Shown in pieces: positions 1 through 6,129 of a DNA stretch of 10,409 nucleotides. Position 1 is the first letter of the stretch, and each line of letters starts with the position of its first letter. The position numbers and the translations under genes are program-made. This DNA comes from CAZAYB01 sp964489215 (GTDB lineage Bacteria > Planctomycetota > Phycisphaerae > Sedimentisphaerales > Anaerohalosphaeraceae). The stretch covers positions 1 through 10,409 of the forward strand of contig CAZAYB010000112.1 of assembly GCA_964489215.1 (NCBI GenBank). Direction: 5' to 3'. The notes under the pieces were generated by a model, which saw nothing but the letters and a program-made list of their open reading frames with translations, was not told where the DNA came from and made no database searches.

Positions 1-34
1 CCGGGTAAACCGGCGGGCTAACTAAGGGGGGTAT

Positions 35-76
35 GTGAGTGTTATACTGGCGGTTGCGCTTCGGGTTTGCGGTTGG
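35..76. repeat. Imperfect direct repeat, copy A
   Basis: This 42-bp stretch begins GTGAGTGTTAT and ends GTTGG. It matches 193-234 at 36 of 42 positions without gaps by my hand alignment, and both copies are preceded by a G-run. The spacing between copies is 158 bp. It may be a dispersed intergenic element or a local duplication. Confidence 0.7.
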
Positions 77-95
77 TTCTGTAGTCAGTATCGTC

Positions 96-117
96 AAAAA
101 AGGGACCTGACACCTTT
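96..117. repeat. REP-like short motif (poly-A then GGGACCTGACACCTTT)
   Basis: A run of A is followed by GGGACCTGACACCTTT; the reverse complement reads AAAGGTGTCAGGTCCC followed by T's. The ends (AAAGG/CCTTT) form a small imperfect palindrome. From memory, motifs of the form GGTGTCAGGnnCC followed by T's occur as intergenic repeats, often near IS200-like/REP-associated (Y1) transposases, in several environmental phyla. No such transposase is in this window, so this would be a solo copy. The assignment rests on recollection only. Confidence 0.35.
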
Positions 118-192
118 AGTTCATGCTTCGGTTTTTTTGACTTATGTTTACTGGAATTAGAGGGGGATTTTGCGAAGCAAGGGGGGGGTGGC

Positions 193-234
193 GTGAGTGT
201 TATCCCGGCGGTTGCGTTTCGGGCTTGAAGTTGG
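193..234. repeat. Imperfect direct repeat, copy B
   Basis: This is the partner of 35-76: the blocks GTGAGTGTTAT, GGCGGTTGCG and TTCGGG are shared, with six substitutions and no gap. It is preceded by a run of eight G (181-188). Copy B leads directly into the long hairpin at 247-329, so repeat and hairpin may belong to one element. Confidence 0.7.
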
Positions 235-246
235 CAGGGCTGTCCG

Positions 247-329
247 AGAGAAATTTTTCGGGTTGCCAGAGGCCGAAATTTCCCCCCAGCCAGTCCAAAT
301 TCAGGCCTCTGCCCAAATGATTTTTCTCT
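247..329. repeat. Long imperfect hairpin
   Basis: Nested complementary arms are visible. AGAGAAA (247-253) pairs with TTTCTCT (323-329). TTTCGGG (256-262) pairs with CCCAAA (312-317), leaving C259 bulged. CAGAGGCC (267-274) pairs with GGCCTCTG (304-311). GAAATTT (275-281) pairs with AAATTC (297-302) with one bulge. Together this gives roughly 27 pairs around a C-rich 15-nt loop. It could be a structured RNA, a REP/MITE-like hairpin or a bidirectional transcription barrier. There is no T-run directly after the outer arm on either strand, so it is not a typical intrinsic terminator. Confidence 0.55.
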
Positions 330-364
330 ACAAAGTCCAATCCTACCTACTCATTAACCGGATG

Positions 365-416
365 AACCAATTTTTTTGTGGTAATTGGGAATAATTTACG
401 TGATGAAAAATTGGTT
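365..416. repeat. 11-bp perfect inverted repeat
   Basis: AACCAATTTTT (365-375) is the exact reverse complement of AAAAATTGGTT (406-416), with 30 bases between the arms. It lies upstream of the Pho-box-like array. The arms are AT-rich, so a chance origin is possible. No function can be assigned. Confidence 0.4.
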
Positions 417-449
417 GTGAGAGCTGCAGCGAGTTTATTGGAATGAGAG

Positions 450-466
450 GCAAATTTATTATTTGC
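450..466. repeat. 6-bp inverted repeat abutting the CTAAC array
   Basis: GCAAAT (450-455) and ATTTGC (461-466) form a palindrome around TTATT. It overlaps the first CTAAC unit by one base and could be an operator half-site pair. It is short and may be chance. Confidence 0.25.
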
Positions 467-508
467 TAACTTTGTTCTAACATTTTTCTAACAATGATTG
501 GTTAACAT
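466..508 (+). promoter_or_regulatory. Putative Pho box upstream of pstS
   Basis: CTAAC occurs at 466, 477 and 488, exactly 11 bp apart, and a related TTAACA lies at 502-507. PhoB/PhoP-type response regulators bind tandem repeats at 11-bp spacing: E. coli heptamers CTGTCAT with 4-bp AT-rich spacers, and Bacillus TTAACA-like hexamers. The units here (CTAACTT, CTAACAT, CTAACAA) agree with CTGTCAT at 4-5 of 7 positions and are separated by T-rich spacers. The location before the pst operon fits phosphate-starvation control. The fourth unit is offset by 14 rather than 11 bp. The assignment comes from pattern and context; the local PhoB consensus is unknown. Confidence 0.5.
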
Positions 509-540
509 GCCTGTTGATTAGCGTTGGGGTTGGTTTGCGC

Positions 541-546
541 TATATT
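541..546 (+). promoter_or_regulatory. Possible -10 element for pstS
   Basis: TATATT lies about 33 bp downstream of the Pho-box-like array. No good -35 is found at 16-18 bp, which would be acceptable for an activator-dependent Pho promoter. Transcription would then start near 553, leaving a leader of about 70 nt. Other AT-rich hexamers nearby make this tentative. Confidence 0.25.
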
Positions 547-622
547 ATTAGTTTTCAAGTGTTTTTGAGATAAGTTGTTTTAATTTCAATATTTACAGGT
601 TTGCGCAGTTAAAGGAAAGATT

Positions 623-1447
623 ATGAAGATAAGTTTTAGAGCAGTTTTGGCGGTTGTTCTTGTGATTTGCGGGGGAGTTTTTGGGTCTAAAAAGACTCTT
701 CAGATTGAGGGTTCGACGACGGTTGGTCCTATTGGCGACGCGTTTGCTGAGGTTTTCATGGAGATGCATCCTGAAGTAGATATTACGGTTAAGAAGACCG
801 GCAGCGGTGACGGAGCGGCTGCTCTTGTTGACGGCAGGTGCGATATTGCGATGATGAGCCGATTTATGAAGAGCAAGGAATTCAAGAAGGCGGTTGCTAA
901 CGATATATTTCCAGTAGCTCATGTAGTTGCGATGGACGGTGTTTGTGTTGTTGTTCATCCATCCAATCCTGTAACTGAGCTAAGTACTGGACAGTTACGC
1001 AAGATATATAAGGGTGAAATCAGGAACTGGCGCGAGCTTGGCGGTCCTGATATGGAGATAGTGGTAATAAGCAGGGATACTTCATCGGGCACTTATGAGA
1101 CCTTTCATAAGCTTGTTATGAATAAAGAGCGTATGGCCAGCGGTGTAGAGTATGTAAATTCTAATCCTCAGTCTCATGCCCGAGTAAAGACAACGATGGG
1201 CGGTATTGGTTATGTGGGTCTTGGGTTTGTTGACAGTTTTGTAAAGGCATTGAAGATTGATGGAGTTGAGCCTACGAAGAAGAGTATAGCCAGCGGTAAG
1301 TATCCGGTTAGCAGGCCTTTATATATGTTTACGAATGGCTATCCCAAGCTTGGTTCAGATGTTCATGCTTTTACGTCTTTTTATCTAAGTGAGCGTGGCC
1401 AGGAGATTGTTGAGGAAAAGGGATTTGTTCCTGTGACAGATTATTAG
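623..1447 (+). CDS. pstS: Phosphate ABC transporter, periplasmic phosphate-binding protein PstS
   Basis: This protein captures inorganic phosphate in the periplasm and delivers it to the PstCA channel. The 274-aa product starts with a basic residue and a hydrophobic stretch (about residues 5-21), a signal peptide probably cut near GVFG-S. C16 is preceded by Ile, a poor lipobox, so a soluble periplasmic protein is more likely than a lipoprotein. Phosphate-binding-type motifs follow: EGSTTVGP (29-36), TGSGDGAA (59-66), DIAMMSR (74-80) and SRDTSSGTYETF (150-161), then GGIGYVGLGF (193-202). Length and motif order fit the PstS-like solute-binding family (PBP-like type 2). The ATG has AAAGGAAA at 611-618, five bases upstream. 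It is the first gene of pstSCAB-phoU, behind a Pho-box-like array. The 143-bp gap before pstC may allow PstS to be made in excess. Confidence 0.96.
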   Translation: MKISFRAVLAVVLVICGGVFGSKKTLQIEGSTTVGPIGDAFAEVFMEMHPEVDITVKKTGSGDGAAALVDGRCDIAMMSRFMKSKEFKKAVANDIFPVAHVVAMDGVCVVVHPSNPVTELSTGQLRKIYKGEIRNWRELGGPDMEIVVISRDTSSGTYETFHKLVMNKERMASGVEYVNSNPQSHARVKTTMGGIGYVGLGFVDSFVKALKIDGVEPTKKSIASGKYPVSRPLYMFTNGYPKLGSDVHAFTSFYLSERGQEIVEEKGFVPVTDY

Positions 1448-1478
1448 AATTGAGCTTTGTTTTTTTAATAAGGTATTC

Positions 1479-1589
1479 ATGTTAGCGGCTACAAATCGCT
1501 TTGTGTGTACGTCTGGATTTGGGGCTGAATGGTACAGATTTAAAGTTCGGGATTATGAGAGTTTTTTTTGGTTTAATGTAAGGTGTTGA
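1479..1589 (+). CDS. Candidate 36-aa small ORF in the pstS-pstC gap
   Basis: ATG at 1479 is preceded by AAGG at 1470-1473 with a 5-nt gap. The frame stays open for 36 codons and stops at TGA 1587-1589, one base before the pstC ATG (TGA-T-ATG), an arrangement that would allow translational coupling. The peptide begins MLAATNRFVC and is rich in aromatic residues near its end (ESFFWF). I recognise no family. A frame this long can easily arise by chance in 143 bp, so this is only a candidate. It could be a leader or coupling ORF, or nothing. Confidence 0.25.
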   Translation: MLAATNRFVCTSGFGAEWYRFKVRDYESFFWFNVRC

Positions 1590-1590
1590 T

Positions 1591-2583
1591 ATGGCCGGTT
1601 CTCAGCGAGATATGGCAGTTGGTGCAGGCGGAGAAGTTGGAGAGGAGTTTGAGCGTCCTCTTCTTTTGACGGCGAGCCAGGATCTTTGGGGTTATCTCGG
1701 CAAGAACCTTGGTCAGCTTGCGTTGTTTCTTATAACCTGCACATCAGTTTTGACGGTTCTTTTGATATTTGTTTTTATTATCAGGGAGGCTTTACCGTTT
1801 CTTACTTCTGGCAATACAGTTGATTTTTTTACAAGTACGGAGTGGTTTCCGGAGGGCAGTCCTCCGGAGTACGGAGCGGTTTCTATAATGGCGGGCTCTT
1901 TTTATGTTACTCTTGGAGCGATGGTTTTTGCGGTTCCAATCGGTATAATTGCAGCGATTTGTTTAAGTGATATTGTCAGTTTTGAGGTTCGCAATGTTGT
2001 CAAGCCTGTTATGGAGATTTTGGCGAGTATTCCGTCAGTAGCTTACGGTTTTTTTGCGATACTTGTAGTTGCTCCCTGGCTTCAGGAGCATTTTGGTTTT
2101 ACTACGGGAGCTAACGCTCTTAATGCGTCTTTGATACTTGCAGTTATGGCGATTCCCACGATAGTCAGTGTTGCTGAGGATTCGCTCAGTGCGATAGGTA
2201 GGGAGATTCGTGAGGCCAGTTACGGTCTTGGTGCGACAAGGTTTGAGACGATGTTCAAGGTTGTAATTCCAGCAGCACACAGCGGTATAATCGCGGCGGT
2301 TATGCTTGGTATGATGCGTGCGATAGGTGAGACGATGGTAGTTTGGATGGCTTCGGGTAACGCTAATCAGATACCTCATCCCTGGTGGAACATATCGGAG
2401 TCAGTACGTACGATGACGGCTTCAATTGCTGGTGATATGGGTGAGACTGTTAAGGGTTCTACGCATTACCGTGCACTGTTTCTTCTTGGCCTTATTCTTT
2501 TGGTATTTACATTTATACTGAATCTTATAAGTGAATATTTTCTTAGCAGGGTTAAACGTTCTATGCGAGGTAAGGAAAAATGA
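1591..2583 (+). CDS. pstC: Phosphate ABC transporter permease PstC
   Basis: One of the two inner-membrane subunits forming the phosphate channel with PstA. The 330-aa length is close to the usual PstC. A polar N-terminus of about 38 residues precedes the first membrane helix (about 42-68, rich in L/I/V/F). A short periplasmic loop containing WFPEGSPPEYG (85-95) leads to a second helix at 99-125. The BPD_transp_1 core has the ABC-coupling EAA loop (REASYGLGAT at 207-216, IPAAHSG at 226-232), followed by RAIGETM (243-249), characteristic of Pst permeases. A final helix lies at about 295-316, and the tail is basic (VKRSMRGK). The start has AAGGTG at 1580-1585. Its stop overlaps the pstA start by four bases (ATGA), indicating coupled translation. 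Confidence 0.95.
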   Translation: MAGSQRDMAVGAGGEVGEEFERPLLLTASQDLWGYLGKNLGQLALFLITCTSVLTVLLIFVFIIREALPFLTSGNTVDFFTSTEWFPEGSPPEYGAVSIMAGSFYVTLGAMVFAVPIGIIAAICLSDIVSFEVRNVVKPVMEILASIPSVAYGFFAILVVAPWLQEHFGFTTGANALNASLILAVMAIPTIVSVAEDSLSAIGREIREASYGLGATRFETMFKVVIPAAHSGIIAAVMLGMMRAIGETMVVWMASGNANQIPHPWWNISESVRTMTASIAGDMGETVKGSTHYRALFLLGLILLVFTFILNLISEYFLSRVKRSMRGKEK

Positions 2584-4205
2584 GGCTTTTTTTAAGGCGT
2601 TTATCAGACAGGGCGTTTACGTTTCTTTCGCTTGGTTCAATAGTTCTTCTTAGTTTTGTTTTGGTCCTGATTCTTGGTCCGATGATATGGCGAGGAGCAG
2701 GCGCAGTATTTTTTAACGGAACTGTAGAGTTTCGCAAGATGCAGCTTGCCCAGTTCGGCAGGGGTGATGTTGAGTCTATTAGTGAGGAAGATAAGGAGGC
2801 GGAGGCGGTTCGAGCGAGGGCTTATGAGATTCTTGATTCCTTTGCAGCTGGTATCGATGTGAGCGGTCTTGAGGATGAGGTAAAGGATTTGTATCGAGAA
2901 TACGGCAAGATGCTTCGGGCTGAGGGTGTTGACAAGTCTGAATATCTGCGTCTTAGGGGGCTTGCTAAGGATTTGCGTAAGGAGCTTGAGGCTGCTTTTG
3001 AGACATCGGATGAGGATGAGGCATTTGAGCGTCTTAATGCAGTTCTTGGAGCAGAGGAGGGTAAGGTTTTTGAGGGGACCTTGATAGAGGGTTATTTTCA
3101 GATAGCCCGTGATTACAAGCTGGTTCTGGACCAGATGGATCTTGGCAAGCGTAGTCAGTATGAGACTGCCCTTGCAGAGGTTACATTGGCATTTGAACGT
3201 TTGTTTGGTCCTCGTCCGGGGGAGGAGCTTCCTCCTTTGGCTCAGAACCGTTACGGAGCAACGCGTATGGATGTTGCTTACCGTGAGCTTGACAATCTTC
3301 TTTATGCGGAAGAGTGGGTAAGTCAGGGTGAGGGTAAGCGTCTTGTCAAGAAGCGTATTCGTCGTGAGGAGCAGTTTGCTGGAACGTCACTTGAGCCTTT
3401 GTTTGGTTATGTTGAAGAGAATCTGGAGGCTTCTTTGCTTCCGAGGTTTACTTTTTATATTCATTATTTTATTGACGACAGTACTCCGGGTCATTTTTTC
3501 GGCGGAGTTGGTCCAGAGACGGTCGGGACATTGATGCTGACTTTTTTGGCGATTCTTTTTGCGGTTCCCTTGGGTATTACTTCAGCGGCATTTCTTGTAG
3601 AGTGTACTAAGGAGAATCTTGCTGTTAAGGTTATCCGGATGTGTGTAAATACTCTTGCCGGTGTTCCGAGTATTGTGTTTGGTCTTTTTGGTCTTGCTTT
3701 TTTTGTGATGTATGTTATGCCGATGCTTGGCCGAGATGGTGAGGGCAGTGTTCTGACGGCATCATTGACATTGGCGATATTGATTTTGCCGGTAATAATC
3801 AGAGCCAGTGAGGAGGCGATTCGTTCAGTACCAGCTACTTATCGAGAGGCGTCTTTGGCATTGGGAGCGAGCAGTTTTCGTACATTTATGAAAGTTACTT
3901 TGCCGGCGGCTTTGCCTGGTATACTTACGGGTATTATATTGAGTCTGGGCAGGGCGGCAGGGGAGACGGCACCTATATTGTTTACGGGAGCGGTTGCCTT
4001 TGGTCCGGTAGCCAAGTCCATATTTGATCCTACGCGTGTATTGAGTTACGGCAGTTATGATATTGCGGTAGGTGACAGGCTTGCGATGCGTGTTCCACAT
4101 AATCAGTACGGCATGATAATGACTCTTATAGTTTTGGTATTGCTGATGAATATAACAGCGATAGTTATCCGTTCGAAGATATCCCGTAATCTCAGGGGGG
4201 GTTGA
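2580..4205 (+). CDS. pstA: Phosphate ABC transporter permease PstA with large periplasmic-loop insert
   Basis: This is the second channel subunit. At 541 aa it is far longer than typical PstA (about 280-300 aa). The normal parts are helix 1 (about 16-38), the pre-helix segment with GGVGPETVGTLML (308-320), helices at about 314-340, 355-382 and 391-408, the EAA loop (YREASLALGA at 421-430, LPAALPG at 441-447), GRAAGETAP (457-465) and a last helix at about 511-530. Residues about 45-290 form an extra domain that is charged, rich in Glu/Lys/Arg/Leu and probably helical, with no obvious membrane segment. From its position after helix 1 it should face the periplasm, next to where PstS docks. No frameshift is seen and composition matches the flanks, so this looks like a genuine insertion. 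The start overlaps pstC by four bases, with GAGG and AAGGA upstream. The gene ends in a run of seven G. Confidence 0.93.
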   Translation: MRLFLRRLSDRAFTFLSLGSIVLLSFVLVLILGPMIWRGAGAVFFNGTVEFRKMQLAQFGRGDVESISEEDKEAEAVRARAYEILDSFAAGIDVSGLEDEVKDLYREYGKMLRAEGVDKSEYLRLRGLAKDLRKELEAAFETSDEDEAFERLNAVLGAEEGKVFEGTLIEGYFQIARDYKLVLDQMDLGKRSQYETALAEVTLAFERLFGPRPGEELPPLAQNRYGATRMDVAYRELDNLLYAEEWVSQGEGKRLVKKRIRREEQFAGTSLEPLFGYVEENLEASLLPRFTFYIHYFIDDSTPGHFFGGVGPETVGTLMLTFLAILFAVPLGITSAAFLVECTKENLAVKVIRMCVNTLAGVPSIVFGLFGLAFFVMYVMPMLGRDGEGSVLTASLTLAILILPVIIRASEEAIRSVPATYREASLALGASSFRTFMKVTLPAALPGILTGIILSLGRAAGETAPILFTGAVAFGPVAKSIFDPTRVLSYGSYDIAVGDRLAMRVPHNQYGMIMTLIVLVLLMNITAIVIRSKISRNLRGG

Positions 4206-4209
4206 TTTG

Positions 4210-4290
4210 ATGTTTTTGGCAGCTTTTGGTGTTTTTTTAATGATAAGCAGGCAGGTCAGTTTTTTTGGTGGAAAAGATTGTGTATTTTAA
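4210..4290 (+). CDS. Candidate 26-aa hydrophobic small ORF in the pstA-pstB gap
   Basis: ATG at 4210 follows the pstA stop by four bases and is preceded by AGGGGGGG (4194-4201), which could act as a Shine-Dalgarno sequence at about 8 nt. The frame runs 26 codons to TAA at 4288-4290. The peptide begins MFLAAFGVFLMI, hydrophobic enough for a short membrane segment, followed by a polar end. The same frame is also reached from pstA by a +1 shift on the G-run. No family is recognised. Chance is a serious alternative given the T-rich sequence. Confidence 0.2.
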   Translation: MFLAAFGVFLMISRQVSFFGGKDCVF

Positions 4291-4304
4291 GTTGGGAATT
4301 GTAA

Positions 4305-5201
4305 ATGGAACAAATAGATGATATAATCTCGCCTAAGAAGGTTAAAATGGATAATGAACAGTTGGAAAAGGTTAGTAGGTCTGAAAAGAGTTATTCTGTT
4401 GGGGACAGTTTGGGTTCTGATGGTGGTGAGCAGAAGGCCCGTAAGTCCTGTGATATTATCCGAGCGGATAATTTTTCGTTTTATTACGGTCAGAAGGCGG
4501 GCGTTTCCGGTATAACGATGAATGTAGAGGCCAGGGGGGTTACAGCTATAATTGGTCCGAGCGGCTGCGGTAAGAGTACTTTTTTGCGGAGTATTAACCG
4601 GATTAACGATCTGATACCCAATACCCGTACCGAGGGTGTTTTGCGAGTTAACGGCCAGGATGTTTATGATAAGCGAGTTAATCTTGTCAATCTTCGTCAG
4701 CAGGTAGGTATGGTTTTTCAGCGTCCCAATCCATTTGCCAAGAGCATTTTTGATAATGTTGCTTATGGTCCCCGTCTTCAGGGCCGAGGTAATAAGGGTG
4801 AGCTTATGGAGATAGTTGAGCGTTGTCTTAAGGCAGGGGCATTGTGGGAAGAGGTAAAGGACAATTTGAAGAAGTCTGCTTTGGCTCTTTCCGGCGGTCA
4901 GCAGCAGCGTCTTTGTATAGCTCGTGCGCTTGCGACCGAGCCGAAGGTTTTGTTGATGGATGAGCCATGTTCTGCGCTTGATCCGATAGCGACGAGCAAG
5001 ATCGAGGATTTGATAGCGGAGCTTAAAGGTGAGTATACAATAGTGATAGTGACACATAATATGCAGCAGGCAGCCAGGGTTAGTGAAAAAACTGCATTTT
5101 TCTGTCTTGGTGAGTTGATTGAATATGATTTAACTGGTAAAATATTTACGAATCCGAGTAAGAAACAGACAGAGGATTATATAACGGGCAGGTTCGGCTA
5201 G
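4305..5201 (+). CDS. pstB: Phosphate ABC transporter ATP-binding protein PstB
   Basis: This cytoplasmic ATPase drives phosphate import through PstCA. All ABC motifs are present: A-loop Tyr in FYYG (59-62), Walker A GPSGCGKST (84-92), Q-loop VFQRPNPF (137-144, Q139), signature LSGGQQQR (195-202), Walker B VLLMDE (215-220), D-loop SALD (223-226) and switch His251. The RPNPF form of the Q-loop is typical of PstB. The ABC core begins near residue 51, so about 50 polar residues precede it. The upstream ATG (4305) has only a weak GGGA, whereas an in-frame ATG at 4347 has AAGAAGG at 4335-4341 and would give 284 aa, so the true start is uncertain. The gene lies 99 bp after pstA and 23 bp before phoU. 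Confidence 0.95.
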   Translation: MEQIDDIISPKKVKMDNEQLEKVSRSEKSYSVGDSLGSDGGEQKARKSCDIIRADNFSFYYGQKAGVSGITMNVEARGVTAIIGPSGCGKSTFLRSINRINDLIPNTRTEGVLRVNGQDVYDKRVNLVNLRQQVGMVFQRPNPFAKSIFDNVAYGPRLQGRGNKGELMEIVERCLKAGALWEEVKDNLKKSALALSGGQQQRLCIARALATEPKVLLMDEPCSALDPIATSKIEDLIAELKGEYTIVIVTHNMQQAARVSEKTAFFCLGELIEYDLTGKIFTNPSKKQTEDYITGRFG

Positions 5202-5224
5202 TAGTGCTTATACGGGAGAAGGCA

Positions 5225-5896
5225 ATGGCAGAACATATGCAGCGCGCAGTTGCGCATCTGAAGGATAAGGTTTTGACCTTATGCGGTGTTGTTGAAGAGA
5301 GTTTGTGGGAGGCAGTTAAGTCTATCAAGACTCGCGACGGTCTTCTTGCAGAGAAAGTTATTATCGGTGATATAGATACAGATCATATGGAGGTTGATGT
5401 TGAGGAGGAGTGTCTTAAGATTCTTGCGCTTCATCAGCCAGTGGCAACTGATCTTAGGTTTATCATTACCGTTTTGAAGATGAACAGTGAGCTTGAGCGT
5501 ATAGGCGATCTTGCGGTTAACATTGCAGAGCGCAGTCAGTTTTTGGCCAGTTACGAAGTTATTTCAGTTCCATTTGATTTTGAGACGATGGCGAGCAAGA
5601 CCAAGGACATGCTTCATAAGAGTCTTGATGCACTTGTAAATATGGATATAGGTTTGGCTCATGAAGTTCTTGAGGCAGATGATGAGGTTGACAGTATTAA
5701 CCGTCAGATGTATGAGCAGGTTAAGGAGAGCATTCTTGATCATCCTCATTTGATTGAGGGTTTGATTCATCTGCTTTCAATCAGCCGACATCTTGAGCGT
5801 ATAGCGGATCATGCAACTAATATTGCTGAGGATGTTATTTATATGGTTGAGGGGAGGATTGTTCGTCATCATGCAGAGAATTATAAGGCTTTTTGA
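5225..5896 (+). CDS. phoU: Phosphate signalling/transport regulator PhoU
   Basis: PhoU is a cytoplasmic, all-helical regulator that connects the Pst transporter to the PhoR/PhoB two-component system and restrains phosphate uptake when phosphate is plentiful. The product is 223 aa from ATG 5225, the usual length. It has two repeated PhoU helical domains, each with the metal-binding signature: ELERIGDLAVNIAE (89-102) and HLERIADHATNIAED (189-203). A longer reading from GTG 5204 is possible, but ATG 5225 has GGGAG at 5213-5217 with normal spacing and fits the family's N-terminus (MQRAVAHLKDKVL). It is the last gene of the pst operon. No phoR or phoB lies next to it here, so its signalling partner must be encoded elsewhere. 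Confidence 0.94.
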   Translation: MAEHMQRAVAHLKDKVLTLCGVVEESLWEAVKSIKTRDGLLAEKVIIGDIDTDHMEVDVEEECLKILALHQPVATDLRFIITVLKMNSELERIGDLAVNIAERSQFLASYEVISVPFDFETMASKTKDMLHKSLDALVNMDIGLAHEVLEADDEVDSINRQMYEQVKESILDHPHLIEGLIHLLSISRHLERIADHATNIAEDVIYMVEGRIVRHHAENYKAF

Positions 5897-5918
5897 GAGC
5901 AGATTATAATTTTTTTTG

Positions 5919-5935
5919 CAAAATAGCGTATTTTG
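5919..5935. repeat. 7-bp inverted repeat after phoU
   Basis: CAAAATA (5919-5925) and TATTTTG (5929-5935) pair perfectly around GCG. A run of eight T precedes the stem instead of following it, and the stem is AT-rich, so it is not a convincing intrinsic terminator for phoU. It is the only hairpin I see in the 233-bp phoU-GH38 gap; the rest of the gap is AT-rich with no clear paired -35/-10 and no convincing small gene. Confidence 0.3.
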
Positions 5936-6129
5936 GGGTGGTTTTGTGTTAAGTTGCTTAGAAGAGTCTTGACTTTTTGAGTAAATTATCGTTTCATGTC
6001 ATTTTATTTAAGCATTTTTGTATAAAAAGGCTAAGGATATTTGGCATAATATTGTTTTTTTGGTCATGAAGCCATTTTAAGCTTAATTTCAGAGAAGAAG
6101 AATTTAATTGAATATTAACGGGAGTATTA

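Larger units (their letters stand above)
1..622. other. Gene-free upstream region rich in repeats and hairpins
   Basis: No convincing gene is visible here. The short open frames, such as a GTG-started one at 197-394 and an ATG frame at 144-320, have no clear ribosome binding site, run across a hairpin and do not resemble any family I know. The content from left to right is a diverged direct repeat pair, a REP-like motif, a long imperfect hairpin, two inverted repeats, an 11-bp-periodic CTAAC array and an AT-rich stretch leading to pstS. Part of it (about 280-360) is C-rich, unlike the G/T-rich + strand of the genes. The first 25 bases could be the tail of an upstream gene, since two frames end at 19-21 and 23-25, but too little is present to say. 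Confidence 0.7.

Noticed and set aside
144..320. 58-codon ATG frame rich in Gly, Cys and Pro
   Set aside because: It spans repeat copy B and the hairpin and has no Shine-Dalgarno; composition looks like non-coding sequence.
197..394. 65-codon open frame starting at GTG
   Set aside because: It overlaps the direct repeat and the long hairpin, has no clear ribosome binding site and matches no family known to me.
593..958. 121-codon minus-strand frame opposite pstS
   Set aside because: It is an antisense shadow of pstS, whose family motifs are clear on the + strand.
1491..1504. ACAAA/TTTGT hairpin after pstS as an attenuator
   Set aside because: The stem is five weak pairs with no T-run after it; not distinguishable from chance.
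5969..5997. TTGACT as a -35 for the GH38 gene
   Set aside because: No acceptable -10 lies 16-18 bp downstream; only TTTCAT is present.
5995..6012. CATGTCATTTTATTTAAG as a second Pho box before the GH38 gene
   Set aside because: Only one GTCAT-like half-site is present and no 11-bp repeat, unlike the array upstream of pstS.
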